Numbered from the stretch's first letter, positions 36,588-45,856 are shown. The stretch: DNA of 64,000 nucleotides from RH-AL1 sp965277355 (GCA_965277355.1 CBDICN010000002.1:496001-560000); one strand, 5' to 3'. Notes: generated by a model from the letters alone, not told the origin. Made by a program: numbers and translations.

Positions 36588-37484
36588 TCAGGCCGCCTGC
36601 TTGTGACCGACCACCTTCGCCATGGTCGAGCCGAGCTCGCCGGGGCTCGGCGCCACCTCGAGGCCGTAGCCGCGCATGGTGTCCGACTTCTCCCTGGCGC
36701 TGTCGCCCTCGCCGGAGATGATCGCGCCGGCGTGGCCCATCCGGCGGCCCTTCGGCGCGGTCAGGCCGGCGACGTAGCCGACCACCGGCTTCTTCATGTT
36801 GGACTTAATCCAGGCCGCGGCCTCGGCTTCCTGCGGACCGCCGATCTCGCCGATCATCAGAACGGCGGCCGTTTCGGGGTCGGCCTCGAAAAGCTCGAGA
36901 TGATCGAGGAAAGACGAGCCGTTGATCGGGTCGCCGCCGATGCCGACCGAGGTCGAGATACCGAGGCCGAGCGCCTTCAGCTGCTCCGCCGCCTCGTAGC
37001 CCAGCGTGCCCGAACGCGACACGACGCCGATGCTGCCGCGCGCGTAGATGTGGCCCGGCATGATGCCGAGCATCGCCTTGCCGGGCGAGATGATGCCGGC
37101 GCAGTTCGGGCCGACCAGCATGGTGCGGCGCTCCTTGGGGTAGCGGCGCAGATAGCGCTTCACCCGCATCATGTCCTGCGCGGGAATGCCATCGGTGATG
37201 CAGCAGATCAGCCGCAGGCCCGCGTCGGCGCCCTCCATGATGGCATCGGCGCAATAAGGCGGCGCGACGAAGGTGACGGAGGCCTCCGCGCCCGTCGCCT
37301 CGACGGCGTCCTTCACCGTGTTGAAGACCGGCAGGCCGAGGTGCGTCTGGCCGCCCTTGCCCGGCGTGACGCCGCCGACGACCTTGGTGCCGTACTCGAG
37401 CGCCTCTTTGCCGTGGAACGTGCCCTTGTCCCCGGTGAAGCCCTGGATGATGATCTTGGTGGTCTCGTCGATCAGGATGCTCAT
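36588..37484 (-). CDS. mtkB: Malate--CoA ligase alpha subunit
   Basis: 298 residues, close to the M. extorquens MtkB length. It is a succinyl-CoA synthetase alpha-type protein with N-terminal IIQGFTGDKGTFHGKEALEYGT, VGVVSRSGTLGYEAA and the phosphohistidine loop GRRMGHAGAIISG. With MtkA it makes malyl-CoA from malate, CoA and ATP. Genomic pairing with mcl and hprA favours malate thiokinase over the TCA enzyme. GGGGAGG precedes the ATG. Confidence 0.93.
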   Translation of the reverse strand: MSILIDETTKIIIQGFTGDKGTFHGKEALEYGTKVVGGVTPGKGGQTHLGLPVFNTVKDAVEATGAEASVTFVAPPYCADAIMEGADAGLRLICCITDGIPAQDMMRVKRYLRRYPKERRTMLVGPNCAGIISPGKAMLGIMPGHIYARGSIGVVSRSGTLGYEAAEQLKALGLGISTSVGIGGDPINGSSFLDHLELFEADPETAAVLMIGEIGGPQEAEAAAWIKSNMKKPVVGYVAGLTAPKGRRMGHAGAIISGEGDSAREKSDTMRGYGLEVAPSPGELGSTMAKVVGHKQAA

Positions 37485-37498
37485 GGCGTCCTCCCCTC

Positions 37499-38680
37499 TC
37501 AGGCCGCGGCCGGCTGATGCTTGCCGGCGACCTTGACGGCGAGGACGGCGGCTTCGGTCAGGCTGTCGGCGGTGTGCAGGTCGATGCCGCTGTCCTGCAG
37601 GATGCGGCGGCCGGCCTCGACGTTGGTGCCGGCGAGGCGGACGACGAGCGGCACGTCGAGCTTGGTCTCCTTGACCGCCTTCACGACGCCTTCGGCGACC
37701 CAGTCGCAGCGGTTGATGCCGGCGAAGATGTTGACCAGAACGGCCCGCACGTTGCTGTCCGACAGGACGAGGCGGAACGCCGTCGCGACACGCTCGGCCG
37801 AGGCGCCGCCGCCGACGTCGAGGAAGTTCGCCGGCTCGCCGCCGGCATGCTTGATCATGTCCATCGTCGCCATCGCGAGGCCGGCGCCGTTGACGATGCA
37901 GCCGATGGTGCCGTCGAGCCCGACGTAGTTCAGCTGGTGCTCGGCCGCCTGCGCCTCGCGCGGGTCTTCCTGCGCCGGGTCGTGCATGTCGGCGACCTTG
38001 CGCTGGCGGAACATCGCGTTGTCATCGAAGCTCATCTTCGCGTCGAGGGCGATGATGCGCCCGTCCTTGGTCAGCACCAGCGGATTGATCTCGAGCATCG
38101 TGGCGTCGTGGTCGCGGAAGGCGCGATAGCAGCCGAGGATCGTCTGCACCGCGCCCTGCACCTGCTTGATGTTGAGCCCGAGCCTGAAGGCGATCTCGCG
38201 CGCCTCGAACTGCTGCATGCCGACGGCCGGCTCGACGATGACGGTGATGAGGCTGTCCGGCCGCTCGGCGGCGATCTGCTCGATCTCCATGCCGCCGTCG
38301 CGCGAGGCGATCACGCGGACGCGCTCCTCTTTCCGGTCGAGCACGAAGCCGAGGTAAAATTCCTTGTCGAACGGCTCGGCGACCTCGACGTAGACGCGCT
38401 GCACGGGCTTGCCCTCCGGCCCGGTCTGCGCGGTGACCATCGGCTTGCCGAGCATCGCCTGCGCCGCCTCGCGCACCTCGTGATAGGTCTGGCACATCTT
38501 GACACCGCCGGCCTTGCCCCGCGCGCCGGCATGGATCTGCGCCTTCACCACCCATTTCCAGCCGCCGAGCTCGGTCGCGGCATAGACCGCCTGCTCGGCC
38601 GAGAACGCCACCGCTCCGCGCTGCAGACCGACCCCGGCCTTCGCCAGGATCTCCTTGGCCTGGTACTCGTGAATGTCCAT
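37499..38680 (-). CDS. mtkA: Malate--CoA ligase beta subunit
   Basis: 393 residues: an ATP-grasp domain starting MDIHEYQAKEILAKAGVG, then a CoA-ligase domain with NGAGLAMATMDMIKHAGG and PANFLDVGGGA. It is the ATP-binding partner of MtkB, 14 nt upstream of it, and starts behind a strong GGAGGTGA site. Serine-cycle context separates it from SucC. Confidence 0.93.
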   Translation of the reverse strand: MDIHEYQAKEILAKAGVGLQRGAVAFSAEQAVYAATELGGWKWVVKAQIHAGARGKAGGVKMCQTYHEVREAAQAMLGKPMVTAQTGPEGKPVQRVYVEVAEPFDKEFYLGFVLDRKEERVRVIASRDGGMEIEQIAAERPDSLITVIVEPAVGMQQFEAREIAFRLGLNIKQVQGAVQTILGCYRAFRDHDATMLEINPLVLTKDGRIIALDAKMSFDDNAMFRQRKVADMHDPAQEDPREAQAAEHQLNYVGLDGTIGCIVNGAGLAMATMDMIKHAGGEPANFLDVGGGASAERVATAFRLVLSDSNVRAVLVNIFAGINRCDWVAEGVVKAVKETKLDVPLVVRLAGTNVEAGRRILQDSGIDLHTADSLTEAAVLAVKVAGKHQPAAA

Positions 38681-38743
38681 CGTTCACCTCCTCCGGCCTG
38701 TAACGCCGCCTGCTACCGCTCTCCGAACCACCCGAAGACCGCC

Positions 38744-39682
38744 TTACTCGACGACGTTCCTCGGCGTCCCGCCGACGAAGGCCTCGATGTTGTCGATCAG
38801 CTGATCGGACAGGATCTGCATCGCCTCGCGGCTCGCCCAGGCGACGTGCGGCGTGACGATCAGGTTCGGGATCGAGGGATCGAGCAGCACGTTGCCGTTG
38901 CGCGGCGGCTCCTCGATCAGCACGTCGAAACCGGCACCGGCGATCGTGCGGGCCTTCAGCGCCTCGGCAAGCGCCGCCTCGTCGACGAGACCGCCCCGCG
39001 CCGTGTTGATGAGGATTGCGGACGGCTTCATCGCCTTGAGTTGCGCCGCGCCGATCATGTTGCGGGTCTCGGGCGTGAGCGGCGCGTGCAGCGTGATCAC
39101 GTCGCTCTCGCGCAGGACCGTGTCGAAGTCGACGAGGCCCTCCTGCGGAAAGACGTCGTAGGCAATCACCTTCATGCCGAGCGCCTCGGCGCGCTTGCCG
39201 ATCGACTTGCCGATCGCGCCGTAGCCGACGATCCCCATCGTGGCGCCGGCGATGTCGTGGATGTCGTGGTCGAGGAAGCAGAACTGTCGCGACGCGTTCC
39301 ATACGCCGTTGCGCACGTCGGTGTGGTATTGCACGAGCTTGCGCTTCAGCGCGAACATCAGCGCGATGACGTGCTCCGGCACCGTGTTGAAGGCATAGTC
39401 GCGAATGTTGACGACGGCGATGCCTCGCTCCTTCGCGGCCTTCTTGTCGATCACGTCCGTGCCGGTCGCCGCGACCGCGATCAGCTTCAGCTTGGGGAGC
39501 TGCGCGAGCGTGTCGGCGCGCAGCGGCACCTTGTTGGTGATGCAGACGGTCGCCTCCTTCAGCCGATCGACGATCTCGTGCGGCGCGGTCGCGTCGTGCT
39601 CGACGTAGACGTGGTCGAAGCCCGGTTTGCGCACGCTCGCGCCGAGACTCTCGCGATCGAGGAAGACGATCGAATGATCCAT
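38744..39682 (-). CDS. hprA: Hydroxypyruvate reductase / glycerate dehydrogenase
   Basis: 312 residues from ATG 39682 (the frame is open further upstream). D-2-hydroxyacid dehydrogenase with the NAD fold GIVGYGAIGKSIG, the substrate Arg in NTARGGLVDE and the catalytic His in IVTPHVAWAS. It reduces hydroxypyruvate to glycerate in the serine cycle. The length and the neighbours mtkA-mtkB-mcl support this role. Direct repeats stand about 260-320 nt upstream. Confidence 0.93.
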   Translation of the reverse strand: MDHSIVFLDRESLGASVRKPGFDHVYVEHDATAPHEIVDRLKEATVCITNKVPLRADTLAQLPKLKLIAVAATGTDVIDKKAAKERGIAVVNIRDYAFNTVPEHVIALMFALKRKLVQYHTDVRNGVWNASRQFCFLDHDIHDIAGATMGIVGYGAIGKSIGKRAEALGMKVIAYDVFPQEGLVDFDTVLRESDVITLHAPLTPETRNMIGAAQLKAMKPSAILINTARGGLVDEAALAEALKARTIAGAGFDVLIEEPPRNGNVLLDPSIPNLIVTPHVAWASREAMQILSDQLIDNIEAFVGGTPRNVVE

Positions 39683-40229
39683 GATGTCGCTATCCCGATC
39701 AGGCTTGCAGCCGGCGACGAATCGAACAGATGGCCGGAGGCGCGAGACCGCACGTTTCGGACGACATCGGCAAAGGGCTGCCGCCGGGCCAAGCGGCACG
39801 CGCCCGCTCTGTCCCGCGATCCCGGTCTCGACGCGTTCCCACCCGTACAATCGTCACACATGCGGTTGATCCGCTTGAGGCGACCGTGGAGCAGAACAGG
39901 TGCGCAGGCAAGGCCGCCACGGCGTCCGGGCGCGAGATATTTCTCGCCGAAACAACGGATCTCGCTCGTCGAAACAACGGATCTCGCTCGTCGAAACAAC
40001 GGATCGCGCGATGCAGAAAGCCGACCGAGCGCGCCCGTTGACAGGAAATGCGATCGGATCACCTCTTCGCCCAGGGTCGGCGCAGCTGTCAGCCTATGGC
40101 CGCCTGCGCGAAGCGGGTAAGCCGTCGAAACTGGCTCTTATCGCTTGCATGCGAAAGCTGCTGACGATCTTGAATGCGATGGTCAGGGACGGCCAGGGTT
40201 GGCGCTGCGCGGAGGGCTGAGAGAGAACT
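39683..40229. promoter_or_regulatory. Divergent intergenic region with 22-nt direct repeats (39943-40004)
   Basis: A 547-nt stretch between hprA and an SDR gene. A 22-nt unit (core ctcgctcgtcgaaacaacgg) occurs twice exactly at 39961-39982 and 39983-40004, with a shorter third copy at 39943-39960. The spacing of two helical turns would suit a DNA-binding protein on one face. Whether they serve hprA or the SDR gene cannot be told. No gene is supported here. Confidence 0.6.
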
Positions 40230-41153
40230 ATGACCGCGACATTCGGAGCGACATCTACGGCGGACGAGGTTCTGCAAGGAATCGATCTTACCGGCCGGAG
40301 GGTGTTGGTGACCGGCGTATCGGCTGGAGTGGGGGTGGAAACCGCTCGCGTCCTCGCCGCTCATGGCGCCCAGGTCGTCGGCGCCGCCCGCGATCTCGGC
40401 AAAGCGCGAGCCGCAACGGCGCAAGTCGGCGCGGACGCAGGGTCGAAAGGCGGCTTTCAGCTCGTCGAACTTGATCTCGCGTCTCTGGCCAGCGTCCGGG
40501 CCTGCGCCGACACTTTGCTGGAGGCCGGCGAGCCGTTCGACGCCGTTATCGCCAACGCCGGTGTGATGGCGATTCCCAAGGGAACAACCGCGGACGGGTT
40601 CGAGACCCAGTTCGGGACCAACCACCTCGGCCACTTCGTCCTTGCGAACCGGATCGCCAGCCTATTCAAACCCGGCAGCCGGCTCGTCATGGTCTCCTCG
40701 GCCGGCCATCGCGGCGCCGACGTCGATCTGGACGATCCGAACTTCGAGCGGACGCCCTACGATCCGCTCAAGGCTTACCGCCGGTCCAAGACAGCGACCA
40801 TCCTCTTCGCCGTCGAATTCGACCGCCGCCACAGGGCTCGAGACGTTCGGGCGACGGCGGTCCACCCGGGCGCCGTGCTGACCGACACCACCCGAAAGAT
40901 GATCGAAGCCCAGCCCTCGGCCGCGTCCGCCTTTTCATGGAAGACGGTCGCGCAGGGCGCGGCAACGTCTGTGTGGGCGCGGTTCGTTGCTTCTGCTGAC
41001 GAAGTCGGTGCGCATTACTGCGAAGACTGTCACGTCGCCGACGTAATCGATGATCCGGCCGCCTCCTTTGGCGTGCGCAGCTATGCCCTGAATTCCGAGC
41101 ATGCGAAGGCACTGTGGCTCAAGAGCGAGGAGATGGTCCGAGAGCGATTCTGA
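40230..41153 (+). CDS. Short-chain dehydrogenase/reductase
   Basis: 307 residues. Rossmann motif VLVTGVSAGVGVETARVLA, the NAG motif in VIANAGVMAIP, catalytic Ser in LVMVSSAGHR and YRRSK holding Tyr and Lys. It resembles the WWOX/retinol-dehydrogenase-like SDR branch. An oxidation or reduction of an alcohol or ketone with NAD(P) is expected; substrate unknown. An Lrp/AsnC regulator follows in the same direction. Confidence 0.88.
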   Translation: MTATFGATSTADEVLQGIDLTGRRVLVTGVSAGVGVETARVLAAHGAQVVGAARDLGKARAATAQVGADAGSKGGFQLVELDLASLASVRACADTLLEAGEPFDAVIANAGVMAIPKGTTADGFETQFGTNHLGHFVLANRIASLFKPGSRLVMVSSAGHRGADVDLDDPNFERTPYDPLKAYRRSKTATILFAVEFDRRHRARDVRATAVHPGAVLTDTTRKMIEAQPSAASAFSWKTVAQGAATSVWARFVASADEVGAHYCEDCHVADVIDDPAASFGVRSYALNSEHAKALWLKSEEMVRERF

Positions 41154-41217
41154 GCCACCCCACGTTCTATGATGGCGATCGCAACAACACAGTTGCTTGT
41201 TTCTCACGGATGCCAGG

Positions 41218-41688
41218 ATGACCGGACCGAAGACCCTCGACGCGATCGACAAACGCATCCTCGCCATCGTGCAGGTCGACACGACGATCGCCATCGGCGA
41301 AATCGCGCACCGCGTCGGGCTCTCGCAAACCCCGTGCTGGAAGCGGCTGCAGCGGCTCGAGCAGACCGGGTTCATCAAGCGGCGCATCGCCATCCTCGAT
41401 CAGGCCAAGCTCGGCCTCGGCCTCACTGTCTTCGTGTCGATCGAAGTGGGCGAGCATTCCGCCGCGATGCAGGCGACCTTCGCCTCAAATGTCGCCGCGA
41501 TGCCCGAGGTGATGGACTTCTACCGCATGGCGGGCGACGTAGACTACATGCTGCGCGTCGTGGTGGCGGACACCGCGCACTTCGACGGCTTCTACAAGCG
41601 TCTCGTCGCAATCGCCCCGTTGAAGAGCATCAAGTCGCGGTTCGCGCTCGAAGAGCTGAAAGCCGAGACGGCCCTGCCGATCAAGTAG
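41218..41688 (+). CDS. Lrp/AsnC family transcriptional regulator
   Basis: 156 residues from ATG 41218. N-terminal winged HTH: LDAIDKRILAIVQVD then IAHRVGLSQTPCWKRLQRLEQTGFIKR; C-terminal ligand-binding RAM domain: MPEVMDFYRMAGDVDYMLRVVV. Such regulators respond to amino acids. It may control itself or the SDR gene 64 nt upstream. Intact. Confidence 0.9.
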   Translation: MTGPKTLDAIDKRILAIVQVDTTIAIGEIAHRVGLSQTPCWKRLQRLEQTGFIKRRIAILDQAKLGLGLTVFVSIEVGEHSAAMQATFASNVAAMPEVMDFYRMAGDVDYMLRVVVADTAHFDGFYKRLVAIAPLKSIKSRFALEELKAETALPIK

Positions 41689-41733
41689 GCTCTGCGACGA
41701 CGCGGGGTCAGCGTCGGTCGACCGAACCCTGGA

Positions 41734-42108
41734 TCAGAAGTGCAGCTTCATCCCGACCTCGGCGCCGGTGCCGGCGGCATTGCCGTTGTAGTTCTGGGTG
41801 CGGGTCTGCACGCCGTTGTCATTGCTGCCGTTCCACTTCATGCCGAAGCTGAGCGGATCGTCCGCTGCCGCGGCGCCGGCCGCCGCGGTCGGCATCGCCG
41901 GTGCGCGAGCCGGCGCGTTCGGATCGCGAGCGGCGGAGGGCGCCGGCGCGTGGGGCTTGGCAGCGTGCTTCTTGAAGGTAGCCTTGCGCGGCGCGTGGGT
42001 CTCGCCCTGCGAAGGCGACGCGGCGAGCGGCCCATCCGGCAAGGTCTGCGCGCACGCGACGCCGCCGATCGCACACCCCGCCGCAAGCCAGATGACGACC
42101 CCTCTCAT
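41734..42108 (-). CDS. Exported Ala/Pro-rich hypothetical protein
   Basis: 124 residues from ATG 42108, with AAGGAG ten bases upstream. Signal peptide (MRGVVIWLAAGCAIGGVACAQ), an Ala/Pro/Lys-rich middle, then a C-terminal DPLSFGMKWNGSNDNGVQTR that ends VGMKLHF, resembling the terminal strand of an outer-membrane beta barrel. Possibly a small surface or periplasmic protein. Function unknown. Confidence 0.6.
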   Translation of the reverse strand: MRGVVIWLAAGCAIGGVACAQTLPDGPLAASPSQGETHAPRKATFKKHAAKPHAPAPSAARDPNAPARAPAMPTAAAGAAAADDPLSFGMKWNGSNDNGVQTRTQNYNGNAAGTGAEVGMKLHF

Positions 42109-42235
42109 AATCGGCCGCTCCTTGGTCGCGACGCCGGCCCATCGGCGCCGTCTCGTCAGATAATCGAACAATGTTCGCTGCTCCAATCACAGTTCGCTGA
42201 GCGGCACCCGAGAAACGGAGTTCCGCCCGGGCCTG

Positions 42236-43507
42236 CTAAAGGGAGCCTGCTTCGTTTGCTCCGGAACGCGCCGGACGCCTGACCGCCAGCCAGTCCAGCG
42301 CGCCCTGCCCCGCCGCGCCGCCCGTCGCGAAGCACGCCTGCAGCAGATAGCCGCCGGTCGGCGCCTCCCAGTCGAGCATCTCGCCGGCGACGAAGGTGCC
42401 GGGCCGCGTCCGCAGCATCAGCCGCTCGTCGAGGTCGGCGAAGCGGACGCCGCCGGCCGTCGAGATCGCGCGGGCGATCGGCATCGGCGCCACCAGATGG
42501 ACCGGCACGGCGTTGACGAGCGTCGCCAATGCCTCCCCATCCAGGCCGGAGAGCGGACGGCCCGCGGTGTGCGCCGCCTCCTGCAAGAGACCGATCGCGA
42601 CCGGCGAAAGGCCGAGCGCCTTGCGCAGCGCGGTGGCGACGGATTGCTTGCGCTGCCGCTTGCCGAGCCGCGCCAGCAGAGCCGCGTGCGGCAGGTCGGG
42701 CCGCAACGCGACGTGAGCGGTCACGTCGCGCGCCGCCGCGAGCGCCTCGCGCAGCGGCGCGGCCAGCGCATAGACGACGCCGCCTTCGAGGCCGTCGCGG
42801 GTGATCACGGCGTCGCCGCGGGCGTGGTCCCCGCCGAAGGACAGGGCGATGCTCTTCAGCGGCTCGCCTTCGAAGCGGTCGCGGAAGATCTCCGACCAGG
42901 CGACGCGGAAGCCGCAGTTCGACGGGAGGAGCGCCGCGACGTCGTGCCCGGCGGCCGTAAGCGTCGCGGTCCAGCCGCCGTCGGACCCGAGCTGCGGCCA
43001 GCTCGCACCGCCGAGCGCCAGTATCGCGGCATCCGCCGCCACGCTGCAAGGCCCGTCCGGCGTCTCGAAGGCGAGCCCGCCCGCCGCATCCCACCCGCGC
43101 CAGTGATGGCGCGGCACGAAGCGCACGCCCGCCTCGGCGAGCCGGCGCAGCCAGGCCCGCAGCAGCGGCGAGGTCTTGAACGAGGCCGGGAACACGCGCC
43201 CGCTCGACCCGACGAAGGTCGCGACGCCGAGCTCTTCGCACCAGCGCCGCAGCGCCGCCGGCCCGAAGCGGTCGAGGGCGGGCGCGAGCGACGACGACGC
43301 CGTGCCGTAGCGCGCGCGGAAGCGCTCCTCCGGCTCGCTGTGCGTCAGGTTGAGCCCGCCGCGCCCGGCCAGCAGCAGCTTGCGGCCGGGCGTCGGCATG
43401 CGGTCGTAGGCGGTGACATGCGCGCCGCCGCGCGCCGCGACCTCCGCCGCCATCAGGCCGGCCGGACCGGCTCCGATCACCGCGACGCGTGCACTGTCGT
43501 CACGCAT
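42236..43507 (-). CDS. HI0933-like FAD-dependent flavoprotein
   Basis: 423 residues from ATG 43507. FAD-binding Rossmann motif VAVIGAGPAGLMAAE near the start, GRKLLLAGRGGLNLTHSE of the BaiN/HI0933 family, and a C-terminal GTFVAGEMLDWEAPTGGYLLQ loop. The family has one FAD and unclear substrates. It overlaps the 3' end of the batD-like gene by 8 nt, so it is probably translated from the end of the Bat transcript. Confidence 0.88.
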   Translation of the reverse strand: MRDDSARVAVIGAGPAGLMAAEVAARGGAHVTAYDRMPTPGRKLLLAGRGGLNLTHSEPEERFRARYGTASSSLAPALDRFGPAALRRWCEELGVATFVGSSGRVFPASFKTSPLLRAWLRRLAEAGVRFVPRHHWRGWDAAGGLAFETPDGPCSVAADAAILALGGASWPQLGSDGGWTATLTAAGHDVAALLPSNCGFRVAWSEIFRDRFEGEPLKSIALSFGGDHARGDAVITRDGLEGGVVYALAAPLREALAAARDVTAHVALRPDLPHAALLARLGKRQRKQSVATALRKALGLSPVAIGLLQEAAHTAGRPLSGLDGEALATLVNAVPVHLVAPMPIARAISTAGGVRFADLDERLMLRTRPGTFVAGEMLDWEAPTGGYLLQACFATGGAAGQGALDWLAVRRPARSGANEAGSL

Positions 43508-44966
43508 CGAGCAGCCGGCGGGACCCCTGCCGAAGGCGCCCTCGCGCACGATCCCACCACGAGGCCGGCGGTCCCGCATCGCCGTCGATCGGCGGCAGCG
43601 CCGAGAGCGTATCCGGCGCCGGCGGCTCCGGCGCGTGCCACAGCCGCGCGATATCGGCGCCGAGCGAACCGAGCGGCGGCGCCGTGCCGCCGCCTCTGGC
43701 ATAGCGCGCGGCGTCGAGCGCCGCCAGGCGCGGCGCGACCTCCGGCGCTCCGGCGACGCGTGCGTAGCGTTGCGGATCGCTGCGCGCGAGCACGGCGAGC
43801 GCGCGACGGAACGCCGGTTCGTCGCGGAAGCGGGCGGCGCGGCCCAGCGCCGCGAGCGCCCGAGCGCGGCGGCGCGCAAGCCCGCGCGGCGGTCGCCGCG
43901 ACGTCGCCGCGAAGGCGATCAGCGCCGCGGTCCAGGCGCAGCCGGCGAGCGCGGCCATGATCGGCCCCGGCGACAGCAGGCGCGTCGTAGCGATCGGCTC
44001 GTGCGAGGGATGCACCAGCGTGCCGACGTAGGCGACCCAGCGCTCCGGCAGCGCGGCATCGCGCAGGCGTCGCTCGCCGGTGTCGAACCAGGGCAGATGG
44101 ATCGCCGGCACCTGCGCCGGCTGGCCGATCGTCGGCCGCAGGTCCCACTGGTAGGTGGCGCGCGCGACCGGGCCATCCTCCGTGATGACCGTCTTGCGGT
44201 CGGTCGGCCCCTTGAAGGAGATGATGCCGGGCGCCCGCATCTCGGGCGGCGGCGGCAGCCGGTCCGCGGTCATTCCCAGCGCCTCGATCGTGATCGTGCG
44301 ACGCGACAGCTGCCCGCGCTCGATCGCGTCCGCCTCCGGCGACCAGTTGTCGGTGATCGTCAGGCTTCTGGCCGGCAGCCACCAGGCGCCGGCAGGATTG
44401 ATCGACGCGGTGTTCTGCACGTCGACGTAGATCGGTTTGGAGGCAAACTCCATTTGCGTGCGCTCGCCGGCACCTTCGACGATCGTGACGTGGCGCACGA
44501 AGGCCGGGATGATGAGGCGGCCGGACTGCTCCGGGAAGATGGCGAGGTCGCGCTCGATCCCGGACACGCTGAAGCCGTCGACCATCGCCTCGATCGGCTT
44601 GTCGCGGCCGAGCTGCTGGACGTCGAAATTGATGATCGGCGGCTGCCGCACCTCGTCGAGGACGATATCGGCGCGGATGAAGGAGCGCATCCGCAGCATG
44701 ATCATCTCGCCGACGTAGGGCTTGTCCTTCGGCAGGTCGAGCGTCACCTCGACCCGCCCGATGGAGGGATCGGCGGGCGGTGGCGAGGGGGATTGCGCCC
44801 GGGCAGGGAAGGCCGCGGCGAGAGCTGCGAGCACGACGAAAGTCGCCGAGCGAAGCGCGGGCCATCCTTCTCCCGCTCGCGGGAGAAGGTGTCGCGGCGC
44901 TGGCAAGTTTACGCAGCCAGCGTGAACTTGGCTGCGAGCCGTGACGGATGAGGGGTCTCTCCGCAT
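43500..44966 (-). CDS. BatD-like protein of the MoxR/VWA cluster
   Basis: About 488 residues from ATG 44966, or 444 from GTG 44834. A signal-like segment (LAALAAAFPARAQ) leads to a periplasmic Ig-like region (GRVEVTLDLPKDKPYVGEM), then a membrane span near AALAGCAWTAALIAF and a cytoplasmic Arg-rich tail. This is the BatD layout. The residues ahead of the signal core derive from a family A repeat, so the true start is doubtful. BatD proteins support aerotolerance or envelope stress in studied species. Confidence 0.75.
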   Translation of the reverse strand: MRRDPSSVTARSQVHAGCVNLPAPRHLLPRAGEGWPALRSATFVVLAALAAAFPARAQSPSPPPADPSIGRVEVTLDLPKDKPYVGEMIMLRMRSFIRADIVLDEVRQPPIINFDVQQLGRDKPIEAMVDGFSVSGIERDLAIFPEQSGRLIIPAFVRHVTIVEGAGERTQMEFASKPIYVDVQNTASINPAGAWWLPARSLTITDNWSPEADAIERGQLSRRTITIEALGMTADRLPPPPEMRAPGIISFKGPTDRKTVITEDGPVARATYQWDLRPTIGQPAQVPAIHLPWFDTGERRLRDAALPERWVAYVGTLVHPSHEPIATTRLLSPGPIMAALAGCAWTAALIAFAATSRRPPRGLARRRARALAALGRAARFRDEPAFRRALAVLARSDPQRYARVAGAPEVAPRLAALDAARYARGGGTAPPLGSLGADIARLWHAPEPPAPDTLSALPPIDGDAGPPASWWDRARGRLRQGSRRLLDA

Positions 44967-45012
44967 AGGGGCCACGCTCCGAGAACCGGCAAGCACCCTC
45001 ATCCGGCCTCGC
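44868..45012. repeat. Palindromic elements (family A) at the 5' end of the batD-like gene
   Basis: A copy of the ccttctcccgctcgcgggag hairpin (from 44868) plus gacggatgagggg (near 44945) and the partner ccctcatccgg near 44996. The modules are the same as in the 19766-20103 cluster. The copy covers the region where the batD-like signal peptide should begin. Confidence 0.7.
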
Positions 45013-45031
45013 CCACGTGACGACACTCCCA

Positions 45032-45856
45032 TCACTCCGCGTCCCCCTGCTCGGCACTGGCGCGGGCGAGCCGGCGCTTGCGCTCGGCGCGGATCTGCAG
45101 CTTGAGGAACACGCCGGGGTCGTCCGGCACGGTCTGCAGCCACTCGACGTTGGGCTGCAGCGCCTTGGCGGTGAACACCGGGCCGAAGCGCCGCTGGTTG
45201 GCGGCGAGCTGCGCGGTGATGTCGGCGAGGTCGCCGCCGCTGCGCCCGCGCCCGGCCGCAACGCCGGCGGAACCGCTCGCCTTCATCGCGTTGGAGTCGG
45301 TCGCCTGATTGCTGCCGCTTCCGGTCTTCGCGACCTTGGCGCTGCCCTGCGTGCCGGACGTCGACGAGCCCTCCTTGTTGCCGACGAAGCCGACGCCGAG
45401 GCTGTCGGTCTTGCCCTCCTCGTTGCCCTGGCCGCCATGGGCGTGCTCGTGCATCGCAACCGCGTTGGCATGGCCCCGCGTCGAGCCGCTCGCCGTCGCG
45501 GCGGCGTCGATGATCTTCTCGACCAGCGCCTTGTTGAAGCGCGCGTCCGAGTCTTCCGGGTCGGCCTCGATCGCGTCGTCGTAGGCGTCGAGCGCGTCCT
45601 TGTAGCGGCCGGCCTTCACGAGGGCGTTGCCGCGGTCGTAGGCGTTGGCCGGCGCCTTGCCGAAGGCGACCACGGCCTCGGCGTAGCGTTCCTGCCGCGC
45701 GAGTGCGTAGCCGCGCCAGCCGGCATCGCCGATGAGCGGCGCGGCCGCCTGCCTGTAGCCGAGCGCGAAGAGCACGTGCCCGACGATGAGCGGCCCGGCG
45801 AGGATGATCGCCGCGCAGGGAACGAGCATAAGGAGCGACGCGAAGAGCTGTCTCAT
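45032..45856 (-). CDS. TPR protein of the Bat cluster (BatC-like)
   Basis: 274 residues from ATG 45856, overlapping the batB-like stop (ATGA). Two hydrophobic N-terminal segments, then TPR-type helices (RYAEAVVAFGKAPANAYDRGNALVKAGRYKDALDAYDDAIEADPED in part), followed by a low-complexity Gly/Ser/Asn-rich region and a basic C-terminus. The fusion of membrane anchor and TPR matches BatC/BatE-type partners of VWA proteins. Confidence 0.8.
   Translation of the reverse strand: MRQLFASLLMLVPCAAIILAGPLIVGHVLFALGYRQAAAPLIGDAGWRGYALARQERYAEAVVAFGKAPANAYDRGNALVKAGRYKDALDAYDDAIEADPEDSDARFNKALVEKIIDAAATASGSTRGHANAVAMHEHAHGGQGNEEGKTDSLGVGFVGNKEGSSTSGTQGSAKVAKTGSGSNQATDSNAMKASGSAGVAAGRGRSGGDLADITAQLAANQRRFGPVFTAKALQPNVEWLQTVPDDPGVFLKLQIRAERKRRLARASAEQGDAE

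Noticed and set aside
39943..40004. CRISPR array
   Set aside because: Units are directly adjacent with no unique spacers, and there are no cas genes.
37517..40120. An 867-codon open frame antisense to the serine-cycle genes
   Set aside because: High-GC coding DNA gives long open antisense frames; the opposite strand has four well-conserved genes here, and the translated product is low-complexity Arg/Asp/His-rich.
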